Origin: an uncultured Eubacteriales bacterium
GTDB lineage: Bacteria > Bacillota > Clostridia > Oscillospirales > Oscillospiraceae
Assembly (NCBI GenBank): GCA_900550705.1
Contig: URTG01000109.1
Span: 1-5,949 of the forward strand
Length of the DNA: 5,949 nucleotides
Direction of reading: 5' to 3'
The notes beneath the pieces are model-generated. The model made no database searches and had not been told where the DNA came from. It worked only from the letters and a program-made list of their open reading frames with translations. Below are positions 5,115 to 5,949 of this stretch, piece after piece. The position numbers were made by a program, and so were the translations under genes. The first letter of the stretch is position 1, and the number at the start of each line of letters is the position of its first letter.

Positions 5115-5840
5115 ATGATGCGTTCCAATGCGTTGACTGCCGGTTCTGTCCCCTATGCGCCGCCCCGCCGCCGGAAGGAGGTCCGGGACCCCTATGACGG
5201 TCTGCGGCCCTGGTCGGCCATCACCCACGGCGTGGGCGCGGTGCTTGCCCTGGCGGGCACGGCGGTGCTGCTGCTCCAGGCGGCGGCGATGGGGAAGTGG
5301 CTGCACGTTATCCTGTTTTTGATCTATGGCCTGTCCATGACCGGACTGTACACCGCCAGCACCCTGTACCACTGCGTGAATACCTCCGTGGCCGGGCGGA
5401 TCGCCCTGCGGAAGTATGACCACTGCTCCATTTATCTGCTCATCGCGGGCAGCTATACCCCGCTGTGCCTCACCGTCCTGCGGGACAGCGGCGGTGTGCC
5501 CCTGCTGGCCGCCGTGTGGACCATGGGGGTGCTGGGGGTGGTGCTCACCCTGGTGAAGCTGTCCATCCCCCGCTGGCTCACCAGCGCCATCTACCTGTTC
5601 ATGGGCTGGCTGGCCATTTTCGCCATCGTGCCCATCTACCGCGCCCTGCCCGCCGCCGGCTTCGGCTGGCTGCTGGCCGGCGGTCTGCTGTACACCGTGG
5701 GCGGCGTCCTCTATGCCGCCAAGTGGCCCGGCCGGAACAACCCCCGCTTCGGCTGTCACGAAATTTTCCATGTGTTCATCCTTCTGGGCAGCATCGCCCA
5801 CTTTGTGATGATGTACCGGGTCATCGCGTGTATGGCATGA
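5115..5840 (+). CDS. Hemolysin III / PAQR-family membrane protein
   Basis: This 241-residue protein is predicted to have seven membrane helices and to belong to the HlyIII branch of the progestin/adipoQ receptor (CREST) superfamily. Members carry a metal site made of conserved His and Asp residues and are thought to act as membrane hydrolases or sensors; the bacterial role is poorly defined and the hemolysin name is historical. Seen here in order: a basic N-terminus (PPRRRKE, 16-22), DPYDGLRPWSAITHGVGA (25-42) with His38, S-TLYH (82-86) with His86, YDHCSIYLLIAGSYTP (101-116) with Asp102, and C-HEIFHVFILLGSIAHF (214-230) with His215 and His219. These match the S-x3-H, D and H-x3-H pattern of the superfamily. 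Length is near the usual 210-240. The start at 5115 has a ribosome site, whereas the open extension back to 5043 begins inside a promoter box. It appears to be a single-gene unit; no clear terminator follows on the plus strand. Confidence 0.9.
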   Translation: MMRSNALTAGSVPYAPPRRRKEVRDPYDGLRPWSAITHGVGAVLALAGTAVLLLQAAAMGKWLHVILFLIYGLSMTGLYTASTLYHCVNTSVAGRIALRKYDHCSIYLLIAGSYTPLCLTVLRDSGGVPLLAAVWTMGVLGVVLTLVKLSIPRWLTSAIYLFMGWLAIFAIVPIYRALPAAGFGWLLAGGLLYTVGGVLYAAKWPGRNNPRFGCHEIFHVFILLGSIAHFVMMYRVIACMA

Positions 5841-5885
5841 GTGCAGACGAAAGCGCCCCGCTGCGGAAGAAATTTCAGGCTGTCG

Positions 5886-5908
5886 AAAAAGTCCTTCCAG
5901 CCGAAGGA
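5886..5908 (-). terminator. Possible minus-strand terminator hairpin
   Basis: TCCTTC (5892-5897) and GAAGGA (5903-5908) form a 6-bp stem with the loop CAGCC. Read on the minus strand, the stem is followed by C and five T (5890-5886). It could end a leftward transcript arriving from beyond the right edge. The plus strand has no T tract after it, so it is a poor terminator for the hlyIII-family gene. The rest of 5841-5949 holds no gene I can support. Confidence 0.35.
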
Positions 5909-5949
5909 TTCGGAGGGAGGGATAGTTGGAAAGGGGACCATCAGGGTCC

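Noticed and set aside
5070..5801. Minus-strand open frame of 243 codons over the hemolysin III-family gene
   Set aside because: Compositionally biased (His/Gln/Gly) and fully antisense to a well-supported gene.
5756..5941. Minus-strand 61-codon frame at the right edge
   Set aside because: About half of it is antisense to the hemolysin III-family gene, and I recognise no domain. The noncoding part is better described by its hairpin.
1..5949. CRISPR array, transposon, prophage or tRNA/rRNA genes
   Set aside because: No spaced direct repeats, transposase motifs, phage genes or RNA-gene-like sequence were seen. All long coding regions belong to common chromosomal families.

Overview
The window is an ordinary-looking stretch of a GC-rich bacterial chromosome. 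It most likely comes from a clostridial anaerobe, perhaps a gut Oscillospiraceae-type organism. The reasons are strong GGAGG ribosome sites on every gene, a small 2[4Fe-4S] clostridial ferredoxin, a ClpC-type (not ClpA) unfoldase, and a strong preference for CTG/GCC/GCG codons. The taxonomic call is inference. I see no rRNA, tRNA, CRISPR array, insertion sequence or prophage gene.

Layout from left to right: (1) a short Sfp-type 4'-phosphopantetheinyl transferase (32-589, +). (2) A compact control region (586-720) holding a near-consensus promoter, a structured leader and an intrinsic terminator that ends just before the ribosome site of the next gene. (3) A MATE-family efflux transporter with a TTG start (728-2062, +). 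(4) A ClpC ATPase (2037-4499, -), which converges on the MATE gene and overlaps its last 26 bases. (5) A divergent AT-rich intergenic region (4500-4735). (6) A 56-residue ferredoxin (4736-4906, +) ending in an 18-bp perfect terminator stem. (7) A second AT-rich control region (4962-5114) with two candidate promoters and a palindrome. (8) A seven-helix hemolysin III/PAQR-family membrane protein (5115-5840, +). The last 109 bases hold one hairpin and no gene I can support.

The genes do not form an evident pathway. Each seems to be its own transcription unit: PPTase (perhaps the end of an operon entering from the left), MATE, clpC, fdx and hlyIII. I did not find a new multi-gene system. The best regulatory lead is the MATE leader. 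The terminator lies between the only good promoter and the gene, with too little room for another promoter after it, so the pump should be made only when transcription reads through. That is the layout of an attenuator or riboswitch-type switch. Other leads are the MATE/clpC 3' overlap, a stand-alone clpC that keeps the two N-domain glutamates expected for phosphoarginine recognition, and a palindrome over a promoter -10 element upstream of hlyIII.
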